DNA from: Natronorubrum halalkaliphilum
GTDB taxonomy: Archaea > Halobacteriota > Halobacteria > Halobacteriales > Natrialbaceae
Assembly (NCBI RefSeq): GCF_009834785.1
Contig: NZ_WUYX01000030.1
Coordinates: forward strand, 32,426 to 96,425
Length of the DNA stretch: 64,000 nucleotides
Reading direction: 5' to 3'
In this document: positions 10,800 through 18,675 of the stretch, one piece after another
Numbering within the stretch: position 1 is the stretch's first letter
How the letters are laid out: the number at the start of each line of letters is the position of its first letter
Position numbers and translations under genes: made by a program
The notes under the pieces: model-generated
Seen by the model: the letters and a program-made list of their open reading frames with translations, nothing else
Database searches by the model: none
What the model was told of the DNA's origin: nothing

Positions 10800-12563
10800 A
10801 TGAGGCTCGTGTATCGGTTCACTATCGCGTTTCTCATCGTCGTTTTGGTCTCCGGTGCAGTCCTCGCGGTCACGTTCGATGCACACCGGACCGATGTAGC
10901 CGAGAGTGCGACTGCATCGGTCGCTGATCGAGCCCAGCTGTCGGCTTCGGCCATGGACGATCAGATACAGGAGCAACAGCAGACTGTACGGGTTGCGGCG
11001 ACGAACCCCGATCTCACGGCACACGGAACGGAGAATCAGGACCGGGCGCTCGAGGCGTTCATCGAGAGGACGGAGTTCGACGGCGCGACGGTGGTCAACG
11101 AAACGGGAGTCGTGCAGTCGTACGAAACCGCTGATTCGACGAGCGGTTCCGAGGGAATCGTCGGAACAACGTTAGCGGACCAACAGTACGTCCGCGCTTC
11201 GCTCGACGGCGAGCAACATATCAGCGACCCGTTTCACGCGCAGACGGGTAATCTGATCGTCGTAATCAGTACGCCGCTCGTCGATGACGGTGAGGTTACC
11301 GGCTCGATTAACGCGGCCTATCATCTCGAGGACACGGAGCTGTTCGAGTCGCTGGACGGCGACGAAGAACGGGACGCGATTACGGTCAAAGCGGGATCCG
11401 AGACGGTGTACACGACTGCCGATTCGTTCGACGACACTATCGCCAGGACGGTGGAACTCGAGGCGACTGACCTGGCGATCACCGCCCACCGCGATCGAAC
11501 GGCGGTCGACGAACAGATCAACCGCCTCGTCCTCTTTCAGGTCGTCTCCGGAATCGCGTTGCTCGGCTCGATCACGGCCTTTGGCGGGTGGGTGTATCGA
11601 TCGAAAATCCGGCGTATCGGACAACTTACGGAGCGGCTCCAGGCCCTCGAGCGGCGAGAGTACGACTCGAGCCAGCCGCTGGGGGGCGCGGCCGAGTGGC
11701 GCCAAATCGACGGGGCGCTCGAGCAGCTTTCGGAATCGCTTGCCCGGCGTGAACAGATGCTCCTCGTTCTCAACCGCATCCTGCGACACAACCTTCGGAA
11801 CGCGCTCAACGTGGTCGTCGGGCGGGCGGGCGACCTCGAGGAACGACTCGACGGAGAGAACCGAGAGTCCGCTCGCGAAATTCGCGCGGCGACGACGGAA
11901 CTGCTCGAGTTAGCCGACCGAGCCCGGATGACCGAGGATCTGCTGGATCCGGTCGACAATGAGTCGCCACGGACGAACCTTGCGGCCGTGGTTCGCGAAC
12001 GTGTCAGGCTGTTCAGCCACTCACCCGAGGGGGACGACCCCGTCGCGGCGTCGGTGGCCTCCGTCAGGAGTCCGGAACGGGCTATCGCCGCCTGCGGACC
12101 GGAGGTCGCAGTCGCCGTCGACGAACTCCTCGAGAACGTCGCCGTTCACGCCGGGACCGAGCCCACCGTAGCCGTCGCAGTGGAGGCGGCCGACGACTGC
12201 GTTCGAATTGGGGTCGCCGACGACGGTCCCGGGATTCCCCCCGACGAGGCCGCCGTCATCACCGGCGATCGGACGATTTCACAGGTCAGCCACACGGGCG
12301 GGATCGGGCTGTGGTTGGTTGACTGGATCGTCAGTCGATACGACGGACGACTCCAGATTCAACCAAACGGCTCGAGTGGCGAGGCGGCGTCAGCGACCCC
12401 CGAAGGCGAATCCGAGACGACTGAACGCGGTTCCGGTGTTCCCACCGACGACGCCTCCTGTGACGGAGCGCTCGTCGTTCTCGAATTCCCCTCGGCTCCA
12501 GCCCCTACGGCGAACGCGGATCCCGCGAACGAGGACGCCGACGATGACCGCGAGCCGGCGTGA
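10800..12563 (+). CDS. Membrane sensor histidine kinase within the pst cluster
   Basis: The 587-residue protein has one membrane helix at about 7-25 and a second at about 243-265. The outside loop of about 215 residues looks like a Cache-type sensor (NLIVVISTPLVDDGEVTGSI is typical of dCache). A short coiled HAMP-like linker leads to the dimerisation helix with the phospho-acceptor His330 in NRILRHNLRN. The ATPase has N-box DELLENVAVHAG (441-452), G1 DDGPGIP (474-480) and G2 TGGIGLWL (499-506). The last about 65 residues are a polar tail. No receiver is fused. Its place between pstA and pstB suggests phosphate-related sensing, which is inference. Two TATA-like boxes precede it (about 10774 and 10785), so the start could also be the GTG at 10809. 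Confidence 0.87.
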   Translation: MRLVYRFTIAFLIVVLVSGAVLAVTFDAHRTDVAESATASVADRAQLSASAMDDQIQEQQQTVRVAATNPDLTAHGTENQDRALEAFIERTEFDGATVVNETGVVQSYETADSTSGSEGIVGTTLADQQYVRASLDGEQHISDPFHAQTGNLIVVISTPLVDDGEVTGSINAAYHLEDTELFESLDGDEERDAITVKAGSETVYTTADSFDDTIARTVELEATDLAITAHRDRTAVDEQINRLVLFQVVSGIALLGSITAFGGWVYRSKIRRIGQLTERLQALERREYDSSQPLGGAAEWRQIDGALEQLSESLARREQMLLVLNRILRHNLRNALNVVVGRAGDLEERLDGENRESAREIRAATTELLELADRARMTEDLLDPVDNESPRTNLAAVVRERVRLFSHSPEGDDPVAASVASVRSPERAIAACGPEVAVAVDELLENVAVHAGTEPTVAVAVEAADDCVRIGVADDGPGIPPDEAAVITGDRTISQVSHTGGIGLWLVDWIVSRYDGRLQIQPNGSSGEAASATPEGESETTERGSGVPTDDASCDGALVVLEFPSAPAPTANADPANEDADDDREPA

Positions 12564-12638
12564 TTCGACTGCGCGTTGTCCGCGAGTGGTATAGTACTAT
12601 ATAGCGGTATTGAGCCGACAGAAGCCGAACAGAGCGAT

Positions 12639-12659
12639 CATAGTATTGTATTTAGGCGG
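12639..12659 (+). promoter_or_regulatory. Candidate pho promoter upstream of pstB
   Basis: The stretch CATAGTATTGTATTTAGGCG (12639-12658) matches the sequence before pstS (7677-7698) at nearly every position, including the GTATTTAG core. The core lies 31 bp before the ATG at 12680, against 32 bp between the pstS core and the pstS ATG. This suggests a shared promoter or regulator site. A second AT-rich box (ACTATATAG) occurs at 12596-12604. Confidence 0.55.
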
Positions 12660-12679
12660 TCGGCGGATCGTCCGTAGTA

Positions 12680-12802
12680 ATGACAACTGCGAGTGGATCG
12701 GAGCGCCAACGGGGGTCAATCGAGGGTGTCGTGTCGGCCGTCTCGAACTCCATTCCGCAACAGGTAACTGCCTCAGACCCAAGGTGTAACTACCTCATAT
12801 GA
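12680..12802 (+). CDS. 40-residue leader ORF overlapping pstB
   Basis: An ATG placed at the predicted leaderless start opens a 40-codon frame beginning [16 protein letters not shown]. It ends at TGA 12800-12802, sharing ATGA with the pstB start (12799). No family is recognised; it is polar, has no membrane segment, and its opening MTTASGSE is loosely like the pstB N terminus (MTANGSQT). The equal spacing to the pstS-like promoter and the 4-bp overlap suggest it is translated and couples translation to pstB. It could also be an accidental frame in an untranslated leader. Confidence 0.4.
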   Translation: MTTASGSERQRGSIEGVVSAVSNSIPQQVTASDPRCNYLI

Positions 12803-13653
12803 CCGCGAACGGATCCCAGACCGTGTCGACGGCCGACTCGAGCGGCGCTCGTTCGGACGCCGCGATGACCGATAACGCGCCGCTTGGCTCGCCGCGCGTC
12901 GACGATGCCGTCATCGAATCTCGCGATCTCGATGTGTTCTACGGCGACGACCAGGCGCTTCACGGGATCAATATGGACATCCCCGAGCACAAGGTGACCG
13001 CCCTCATCGGTCCGTCGGGGTGTGGAAAGTCGACGTTCCTGCGCTCGATCAACCGGATGAACGATCTCATCGACATCGCCCGCGTCGATGGCGATCTCTA
13101 CTTCCACGGCAAGAACATCTACGACGACGACGTCGATCCCGTCGCCCTGCGCCGGAAGATCGGCATGGTGTTCCAGAAGCCGAACCCCTTCCCGAAGAGC
13201 ATCTTCGACAACGTCGCCTACGGACTGCGGGTCCAGGGCAAAGACGACGACGTCGAAGAACAGGTCCACACCGCACTCGAACGGGCCGCTATCCTCGACG
13301 AAGTGGAGGATCAACTCGACTCGAGCGGACTCGATCTCTCGGGGGGTCAACAACAGCGCCTCTGTATCGCTCGCGCGATCGCCCCGGATCCGGAAGTCAT
13401 TCTGATGGACGAACCGGCATCGGCGCTCGATCCCGTCGCGACGTCGAAGATCGAGGATCTGGTCGAAGAACTCGCCGAGGAGTACACGGTCATCATCGTC
13501 ACCCACAATATGCAACAGGCTGCCCGCATCTCGGACAAGACCGCGGTCTTCCTCACCGGCGGTCACCTCGTCGAGTTCGACGACACGAGCAAGATCTTCG
13601 AGAACCCCGAAAGCGACCGCGTCGAGGATTACATTACGGGCAAATTCGGATAA
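12799..13653 (+). CDS. pstB: Phosphate ABC transporter ATP-binding protein PstB
   Basis: The 284-residue ATPase carries Walker [10 protein letters not shown] (71-79), Q-loop [17 protein letters not shown] (from 123), signature LSGGQQQR (180-187) and Walker [14 protein letters not shown] (200-212). The [14 protein letters not shown] stretch is diagnostic for PstB among ABC ATPases. The 35-residue N-terminal extension is polar and acidic, common in haloarchaea. It powers PstCA. It has its own pstS-like promoter and so can be expressed separately from pstSCA. The hybrid sensor kinase follows after about 140 bp. Confidence 0.95.
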   Translation: MTANGSQTVSTADSSGARSDAAMTDNAPLGSPRVDDAVIESRDLDVFYGDDQALHGINMDIPEHKVTALIGPSGCGKSTFLRSINRMNDLIDIARVDGDLYFHGKNIYDDDVDPVALRRKIGMVFQKPNPFPKSIFDNVAYGLRVQGKDDDVEEQVHTALERAAILDEVEDQLDSSGLDLSGGQQQRLCIARAIAPDPEVILMDEPASALDPVATSKIEDLVEELAEEYTVIIVTHNMQQAARISDKTAVFLTGGHLVEFDDTSKIFENPESDRVEDYITGKFG

Positions 13654-13792
13654 CGCCGACGGGTACGAACGACGCCCTCGAGTAACTCCGCGCAGTGTGA
13701 ATTGTCTCCCGTTCCGCTATGGTGTCCGCATACCGAGGTGTGCGTTTCCGAGTACCAAAAAGTATTACCGGTGGACCTCACGAGTAGGTGGC

Positions 13793-15691
13793 ATGAACGA
13801 CCCGATTCGGGTCCTGCATGTCGACGACGAAGCCGGCTTCACCGATCTTGCCGCTACCTTTCTCGAGCGCGCGGACGATCGGATCACCGTCGAGACTGCA
13901 ACCGACGCCGGTGACGGACTGAAGTATCTCCACGATCACACCGTCGACTGTATCGTTTCGGACTACGATATGCAGGAGCGGAACGGGATCGAATTTCTCG
14001 GCGACGTTCGGGCGGAGTATCCGGATCTGCCGTTTATTCTCTTTACCGGAAAGGGAAGCGAGGAGATCGCGAGTCGGGCGATCTCGGCCGGCGTTACCGA
14101 CTACCTTCAGAAAGAAGTCGGCACCGGACAGTACGACGTTCTCGCCAATCGGATCACGAACGCAGTCGAACAGCGCCGGACCGAGCGAAACGCAAACCGA
14201 CTCCGCCAACGGCTCCAGGAACTGACCGAAAACCTTCACGACTGTGTCTGGCTGTTCGACCGCGAGTGGGAGGAGACGCTGTTCATCTCCGGCTACGAGC
14301 AGGTCTGGGGTCGTCCCGTCGACGCGGTCGAGAACGATCCCCGCGATTTCCTGAACGGCGTGTATCCAGCCGATCGAGAGACCGTCAGCGGAGCGATGGA
14401 CCGACTTTCCGATGGCATTTCCGTCGACCTCGAGTATCGTATCTGCAGAGACGACGGACCGCGGTGGGTCTGGACGAAAGGCGAACCGATCGTCGACCGG
14501 GACGGGAACGTCGTTCGGATCGCCGGATTCACCCGCGAGATCACCGAGCGCAAGGAACGCGAACAGACGCTCTCGGCACTGCACACCGCGGCCAGGGAGA
14601 TCGGCGGCGCGGACGAGTCCGCGGCCGTCTACGAGACGCTCACCGAGACCGCCGAGCGAATTCTCGAGTTCGATCTCGTCGCCGTCGATGTCGAAGACGA
14701 CGGTTACCTGATTCAGGAGGCCTGGACGCTCGACGTCGAGGACAGGGCCTACCACGACCGGACCTCCCTCGAGACGGGCGACACGTTCGCCGCTCGGTCC
14801 TACAATCGCCAGGAGACGATCGTCGTCGATGACCTCCGGGAGTGCGAGATCACGCCTGCCGATCCGGAGTACCGGTCGGCAGTAACGGTCCCCATCGGGG
14901 AGTTCGGGACGTTTCAGGCGGTCGCCAGCGAGGTCGACGCGTTCGATCAGCACGATCGCGAGTTCGCCGAACTTCTCGTCGGGCACGCGCGGGTAAAGCT
15001 CGCCCAACTGCAGGACAAGCGGGCCCTACAGAACCGGACCGAGCAGCTGGAACGACAGAACGAGCGCCTCGACGAGTTCGTCAAGGTCGTCTCTCACGAC
15101 CTCCGTAACCCCGTGACCGTCGCGAAAGGGAATCTGGACCTGGTCCGCGATGAGCACGATAGTGAGTCCCTCGAGGACGCCGCGTGGGCCGTCGATCGGA
15201 TCGACGCGTTGATCGACGACCTGCTGACCCTCGCCCGAGAAGGCGAGGAGGTCGGGTCGCTCGACCCGGTCGATCTCGGAACGCTGAGCGAACGGTGCTG
15301 GCGGAGCGTCGCCACGGGCGAAGCGACGCTCGAAGTCGCTATCGAAACCGACAGCGAACGGGTGATCGAGGCCCACGAGAGCCGACTCCAGCAACTTCTC
15401 GAGAACCTCGTTCGAAACGCGATCGATCACGGGGGGCCGAACGTGACGATAACCGTCGGCCGTCTCGAGGACGGCGACGGGTTCTACGTGGCCGACGACG
15501 GCGCGGGGATCCCCGAAGCGAACCGCGACGACGTGTTCGAGATCGGCTATTCGACCTCGAACGACGGGGCGGGGTTCGGGCTGAACATCGTCAAACAGAT
15601 CGTCGATGCACATGGCTGGACCATCGACGTCACTGACGGGTCCGATGGCGGCACGCGGTTCGAGATTAGGGGCGTGAACTTCGTTCGGTAG
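13793..15691 (+). CDS. Receiver-PAS-GAF hybrid histidine kinase
   Basis: The 632-residue soluble protein has four parts. A receiver (about 5-125) carries phospho-acceptor Asp57 in IVSDYDM and Lys108. A PAS domain with PAC (about 143-255) ends in VRIAGFTREITERKERE. A GAF-like domain spans about 265-405. The kinase has His435 in VSHDLRNP, N-box LLENLVRNAIDH and G-boxes DDGAGIP and GAGFGLNIV. It has no membrane helix. The start is taken at ATG 13793 because the receiver strand (IRVLHVDDE) begins there; the 32 in-frame codons upstream are promoter-like. The receiver at the N terminus suggests it is downstream of another kinase, plausibly the membrane kinase 1.2 kb upstream, but the pairing is inference. 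Confidence 0.9.
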   Translation: MNDPIRVLHVDDEAGFTDLAATFLERADDRITVETATDAGDGLKYLHDHTVDCIVSDYDMQERNGIEFLGDVRAEYPDLPFILFTGKGSEEIASRAISAGVTDYLQKEVGTGQYDVLANRITNAVEQRRTERNANRLRQRLQELTENLHDCVWLFDREWEETLFISGYEQVWGRPVDAVENDPRDFLNGVYPADRETVSGAMDRLSDGISVDLEYRICRDDGPRWVWTKGEPIVDRDGNVVRIAGFTREITERKEREQTLSALHTAAREIGGADESAAVYETLTETAERILEFDLVAVDVEDDGYLIQEAWTLDVEDRAYHDRTSLETGDTFAARSYNRQETIVVDDLRECEITPADPEYRSAVTVPIGEFGTFQAVASEVDAFDQHDREFAELLVGHARVKLAQLQDKRALQNRTEQLERQNERLDEFVKVVSHDLRNPVTVAKGNLDLVRDEHDSESLEDAAWAVDRIDALIDDLLTLAREGEEVGSLDPVDLGTLSERCWRSVATGEATLEVAIETDSERVIEAHESRLQQLLENLVRNAIDHGGPNVTITVGRLEDGDGFYVADDGAGIPEANRDDVFEIGYSTSNDGAGFGLNIVKQIVDAHGWTIDVTDGSDGGTRFEIRGVNFVR

Positions 15692-15734
15692 TCGGTCGTC
15701 TCCGCCCCGATCGATACTGGACCGGTTTTCGCCC

Positions 15735-16490
15735 TCAGACCGGTCCCATCGACCCCATCAGGAGAAACAGAACGACGTACCCGATCGCGAGGAGCGTCAG
15801 CCAGCGCATCCCGCGGTGGTTGAGCAGAAACCGGAGCGGCGTATCGTCGACGACTCGTTCGCGGGGACCGCGTGGCTCCCGGCGAACCGCGACCGGCGAC
15901 GGTGCAAAGACGCTCGGCCGCACCGGCGCGTCGAGTCGCCGGGCCGAGAGTTCGTGGATCGGAACCCGATGGTTGCCGGTCAACGAGTCGCGGTCGCAGG
16001 CAGGGACGTGCTCGAGGACGAACCCGGCACACGGTTTACAGAGCGTGAGGTGGTCCACGGACGACTCGCGCGCTGTCGAATTCGTTCCCGCGGTCGAGGG
16101 CACGTCCATCCAGGCGACGAGTTCGGCCGGTTCGAACTCGCCACCACACCGGCTACAACACCCGTCCGACGGCTCGCGCATTCGCGCGACGGGATCGGGG
16201 GCATCCGGCCTGGGAAAGAGCGCAGCGTCGTCGCGAACGTCGTCGAAGGAGCTGTTTGACTGATGGATAACGCCGTGACAGGGTCGACAGACCGTAATGA
16301 GGTTCTCGAGGTCGTCCGGTCCGCCGGCGGATCGAGGCACGATGTGGTGGGCCTGAAGCGTTCGATCGTCGGCTCCGCAGCGCCGGCACGCGTAGCCGTC
16401 CCGGCACAGGGTCTTTCGGCGGAGTTCGTCCCAGCCCTCGCCGTAGCCTCGAGTATCGACCCGATCGCCGGCGTCGGCTCCGGTCCCCAT
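15735..16490 (-). CDS. HNH endonuclease-domain protein with C-terminal membrane helix
   Basis: The 251-residue protein (MGTGADAGDRVDTRGYG) has an HNH nuclease fold: CRRCGADDRTLQAHHIVPRS, then GGPDDLENLITVCRPCHGVIH. It carries the HH and the final His as well as two CxxC zinc pairs. A second zinc-ribbon-like part (CCSRCGGEFEPAEL, later CKPCAG) follows, and the last about 20 residues are a membrane helix (WLTLLAIGYVVLFLLMGSM). An HNH domain on a membrane-tethered protein is unusual. An earlier ATG at 16526 (MELFFW) would add 12 residues. The function is unknown; it lies between the hybrid kinase and phoU, pointing opposite to them. Confidence 0.75.
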   Translation of the reverse strand: MGTGADAGDRVDTRGYGEGWDELRRKTLCRDGYACRRCGADDRTLQAHHIVPRSAGGPDDLENLITVCRPCHGVIHQSNSSFDDVRDDAALFPRPDAPDPVARMREPSDGCCSRCGGEFEPAELVAWMDVPSTAGTNSTARESSVDHLTLCKPCAGFVLEHVPACDRDSLTGNHRVPIHELSARRLDAPVRPSVFAPSPVAVRREPRGPRERVVDDTPLRFLLNHRGMRWLTLLAIGYVVLFLLMGSMGPV

Positions 16491-16555
16491 CGGTCGGGTG
16501 TGCGGTCGCCAGAAGAATAGCTCCATCGGCGGGCCGGCACTGCGCCGCCGTCCGA

Positions 16556-16687
16556 TCAGTCCTTGGCCGCGGAGAGATGACCAGGGCGAAGAACCAGGTG
16601 TACACTTCCGCAGGTGATGATCCGGAAGACGCTGGTGAACGCGACGAGTCCCGCCGCGTACTCGCTCGAGCCGTCCACGAAGTCGCT
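16556..16687 (-). pseudogene. Remnant of a small membrane-protein gene
   Basis: A 43-codon stretch with normal haloarchaeal codon use (third-position G/C) reads SDFVDGSSEYAAGLVAFTSV and continues into a hydrophobic segment, but it has no start codon. On its upstream side it runs straight into a TGA made by the palindromic repeat at 16689-16770. Beyond the repeat, a 19-codon frame starting at ATG 16814 (MLIGTVRCIAMMLVRYGLL) is also hydrophobic and stops inside the repeat. The two pieces look like one former gene split by the element; this is inference, and the parent family is not recognised. Confidence 0.35.
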
Positions 16688-16688
16688 T

Positions 16689-16770
16689 CATACGGTTTAT
16701 TGTAAGTCATTCCGGCGCAACCACCGCCCGGGTCGCGGTTGCGCCGGTAAATAGTTACAGTAATCCGTAT
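16689..16770. repeat. Palindromic element with ATACGG arms (complete copy A)
   Basis: The outer arms ATACGGTTTATTGTAA (16690-16705) and TTACAGTAATCCGTAT (16755-16770) pair at 14 of 16 positions. Inside lies a perfect 11-bp stem CCGGCGCAACC (16712-16722) / GGTTGCGCCGG (16737-16747). The same plan with a different inner stem occurs at 54074-54157, and arms recur at 10647, 29851 and 51294. It could be a MITE-like non-autonomous element or a palindromic terminator. Confidence 0.7.
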
Positions 16771-16848
16771 CGGACCAACATCATCGCGATACAGCGGACC
16801 GTTCCGATGAGCATAAGCTATATCTTCGCCCGGAAAGGTGCGTGAATC

Positions 16849-17520
16849 ATGGCCAGAAAATCGTATCAGGAGAAACTCGCGGAACTCCGCGAGGATATCC
16901 TCTACATGAGCGAAGTCGTCATGGAGCGACTTCGAATGGGGCTCGACGCGCTCGAGCAGAAAGACGACGCGCTCGCCCGCGAAGTGATCGAGGGCGACGG
17001 CGAGATCAATCGGATGTATCTGGATCTGGAGCAGGACTGTATCGACTTACTGGCGCTCCAGCAACCGGTCGCGAGCGATCTCCGGTTTATCGCGGCCTCG
17101 TTCAAGATCATCACCGACCTCGAGCGGATCGCCGACCTCGCGGTCAACCTCGGGGAGTACACGCTCGACGCCGAAGAAAACCTCTTTCCCGACGTCGACG
17201 TCCAGGAGATGGGCGAGTTGACCCTCGAGATGATCGAGGATGCGATGATCGCGTACGATACGGAAGACGTCGACCAGTGTCGAGAGCTCGCCGCCCGCGA
17301 CGACGACCTCGACCACTTCGCCGAACGGGCGAGCGAGATCGTCGTTCGGGACCTGATCGAGCGCGAACTCGACGCCCCCGAAGAGGTCGAGCTACTCCTG
17401 CAGGACGTCTCGAGGCTCCTGCTGACGATTCGGGATCTCGAGCGCGTCGGCGATCACGCGGTCAACATCGCTGCACGGACGCTGTACATGGTGGAAAACG
17501 ACGACGAACTGATCTACTAA
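16849..17520 (+). CDS. phoU: Phosphate signalling protein PhoU
   Basis: The 223-residue protein is a canonical two-repeat PhoU: six helices with FIAASFKIITDLERIADLAV in repeat one and LLTIRDLERVGDHAVNIAAR in repeat two, containing the E-x3-D metal-binding patterns. In bacteria PhoU inhibits PstSCAB and the PhoR-type kinase when phosphate is ample. In haloarchaea its partner is unknown, but the cluster offers two kinases and PstB. A TATA-like GCTATATC lies about 35 bp before the ATG. It is separated from pstB by the hybrid kinase and the HNH gene. Confidence 0.93.
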   Translation: MARKSYQEKLAELREDILYMSEVVMERLRMGLDALEQKDDALAREVIEGDGEINRMYLDLEQDCIDLLALQQPVASDLRFIAASFKIITDLERIADLAVNLGEYTLDAEENLFPDVDVQEMGELTLEMIEDAMIAYDTEDVDQCRELAARDDDLDHFAERASEIVVRDLIERELDAPEEVELLLQDVSRLLLTIRDLERVGDHAVNIAARTLYMVENDDELIY

Positions 17521-17571
17521 CGACGGACGAGAACTCCGCGTTCCGTTTTGCACCGGTCGGTCGCGTTCCGC

Positions 17572-17883
17572 TCACTCCTCGGCCGTGAGTTCGATTCGTC
17601 CCGTCGTATCGATCCTGACGTGACGATCCGCGTACTCGAAGGTTACAGCACCGGTAGATCGGTCGTGGGTTCCCGACGAGTCGAAGAGCGCGTCCAGTGC
17701 GGAGGGATCGATCGCGTTGTACAGCGGGTCGAGTTCGTCCGCGACGGCCGTTAGATCGTCCGCCTCGGACTGCATCGCGATCGCGGTGATGACCGCTTCG
17801 CTGGGCGGCTGGTCGGGTTCGGCCTGATAGACGAATCGATCGTGCTCGCTCGGCGAGTCTGTGGTGGACTGGCCAGAAGTCAT
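17572..17883 (-). CDS. HalOD1 output-domain protein
   Basis: The 103-residue protein (MTSGQSTTDSPSEHDRFVYQ) matches the haloarchaeal output domain HalOD1. It has the PSEAVITAIAMQSEADDLTA helix, the DPLYNAIDPSALDALF motif and the VTFEYADRHVRI strand pair. HalOD1 domains occur alone or at the end of signal-transduction proteins and are thought to be output modules of unknown target. The start is taken at ATG 17883, just before the conserved region. It is convergent with phoU and follows the Bat-like regulator on the same strand after about 50 bp, probably co-transcribed with it. Confidence 0.82.
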   Translation of the reverse strand: MTSGQSTTDSPSEHDRFVYQAEPDQPPSEAVITAIAMQSEADDLTAVADELDPLYNAIDPSALDALFDSSGTHDRSTGAVTFEYADRHVRIDTTGRIELTAEE

Positions 17884-17937
17884 AGTCAGACGAAGGCCAC
17901 AACGGGAGGAAAGGAACCGCATTGATTGCCCAACCTT

Positions 17938-18579
17938 TCAAGAGGGGTCGTCTACGAGAGTGTGCCGAAGGAGATTGGCCTGCCCACGACGAAGGCGGGC
18001 GGACAGCGCCTGATCGGAGATCTCGAACTCCTCGGCGAGCGTCGAGAGCGTCGTTCCCCGCGGAACCTCGAAGTAACCTTCGTCGAAGGCCGACAGCAGC
18101 GCCTCCTGCTGGCGGTCCGTGACCCCGTACTGATCGCCCTCCGTTTCGTACTCGTGATACAGCCGGCGGAGGTGGAAGCCGACGCCCTTCTCGAGACACC
18201 GATCGCGATAGGCGTACAGCGATTCGCGCGACGGTACCCGTGCTCGAACGAGCGTTTCGGTCGTGACGACGATCTCGAGGATCGTGACGTCGTGTTCGGC
18301 GGCGACGGGGTAGGTGAGCCGGTCGGCCGCCCGATCGGACAGGACGACGCTGTACAGCTGTCGATCGGCCACCTCGTCGAGAACGGTGTACGTCGCGATG
18401 CTCGAATCGTCGGCGAGTGCGGCATCGAACGGCTCGAATCCGTCGGCGAACGCCCAGAAGAGCAGTTTCGCCTCGTCGGACTCGGTCCTGTACACCTCCT
18501 CGAGTTCGATCCTGCGGATCGCCTCGGCGGCGGTCTGCAAGATCGGGGTCCGCAACTCGAACTCGACGATGAGCGCCAC
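17938..18579 (-). CDS. Bat-like helix-turn-helix regulator
   Basis: The 213-residue protein has an N-terminal beta-rich domain (about 1-150). The C-terminal HTH_10 (bacterio-opsin activator type) reads LTDRQQEALLSAF-like: TDRQQEALLSAFDEGYFEVP, then TTLSTLAEEFEISDQALSAR and LRRGQANLLRH. Such proteins are haloarchaeal transcription regulators, usually lacking a known ligand. The start is a GTG at 18579. Immediately upstream sits the perfect palindrome ACGAGTATCTACTCGT (18584-18599), about 5 bp from the start and downstream of an AATAATT box, so autoregulation is likely. Together with the HalOD1 gene it closes the phosphate/signalling block; a link to phosphate is only positional. Confidence 0.85.
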   Translation of the reverse strand: MALIVEFELRTPILQTAAEAIRRIELEEVYRTESDEAKLLFWAFADGFEPFDAALADDSSIATYTVLDEVADRQLYSVVLSDRAADRLTYPVAAEHDVTILEIVVTTETLVRARVPSRESLYAYRDRCLEKGVGFHLRRLYHEYETEGDQYGVTDRQQEALLSAFDEGYFEVPRGTTLSTLAEEFEISDQALSARLRRGQANLLRHTLVDDPS

Positions 18580-18583
18580 GGGT

Positions 18584-18599
18584 ACGAGTATCTACTCGT
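18584..18599. promoter_or_regulatory. Perfect palindrome, candidate operator of Bat-like gene
   Basis: ACGAGTA-TC-TACTCGT is a perfect 7+7 inverted repeat overlapping the expected transcription start, 4 bp before the GTG start at 18579 and about 15-25 bp downstream of an AATAATT TATA-like box (about 18609-18616). That position is ideal for a repressor or autoregulator site. Confidence 0.55.
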
Positions 18600-18675
18600 C
18601 CAACCGCAATTATTGTTATCACATGTCACTAAGCGGTTGTGTTACACGCTCGAGTGCGAAAGGGTGCGAGTCGGT

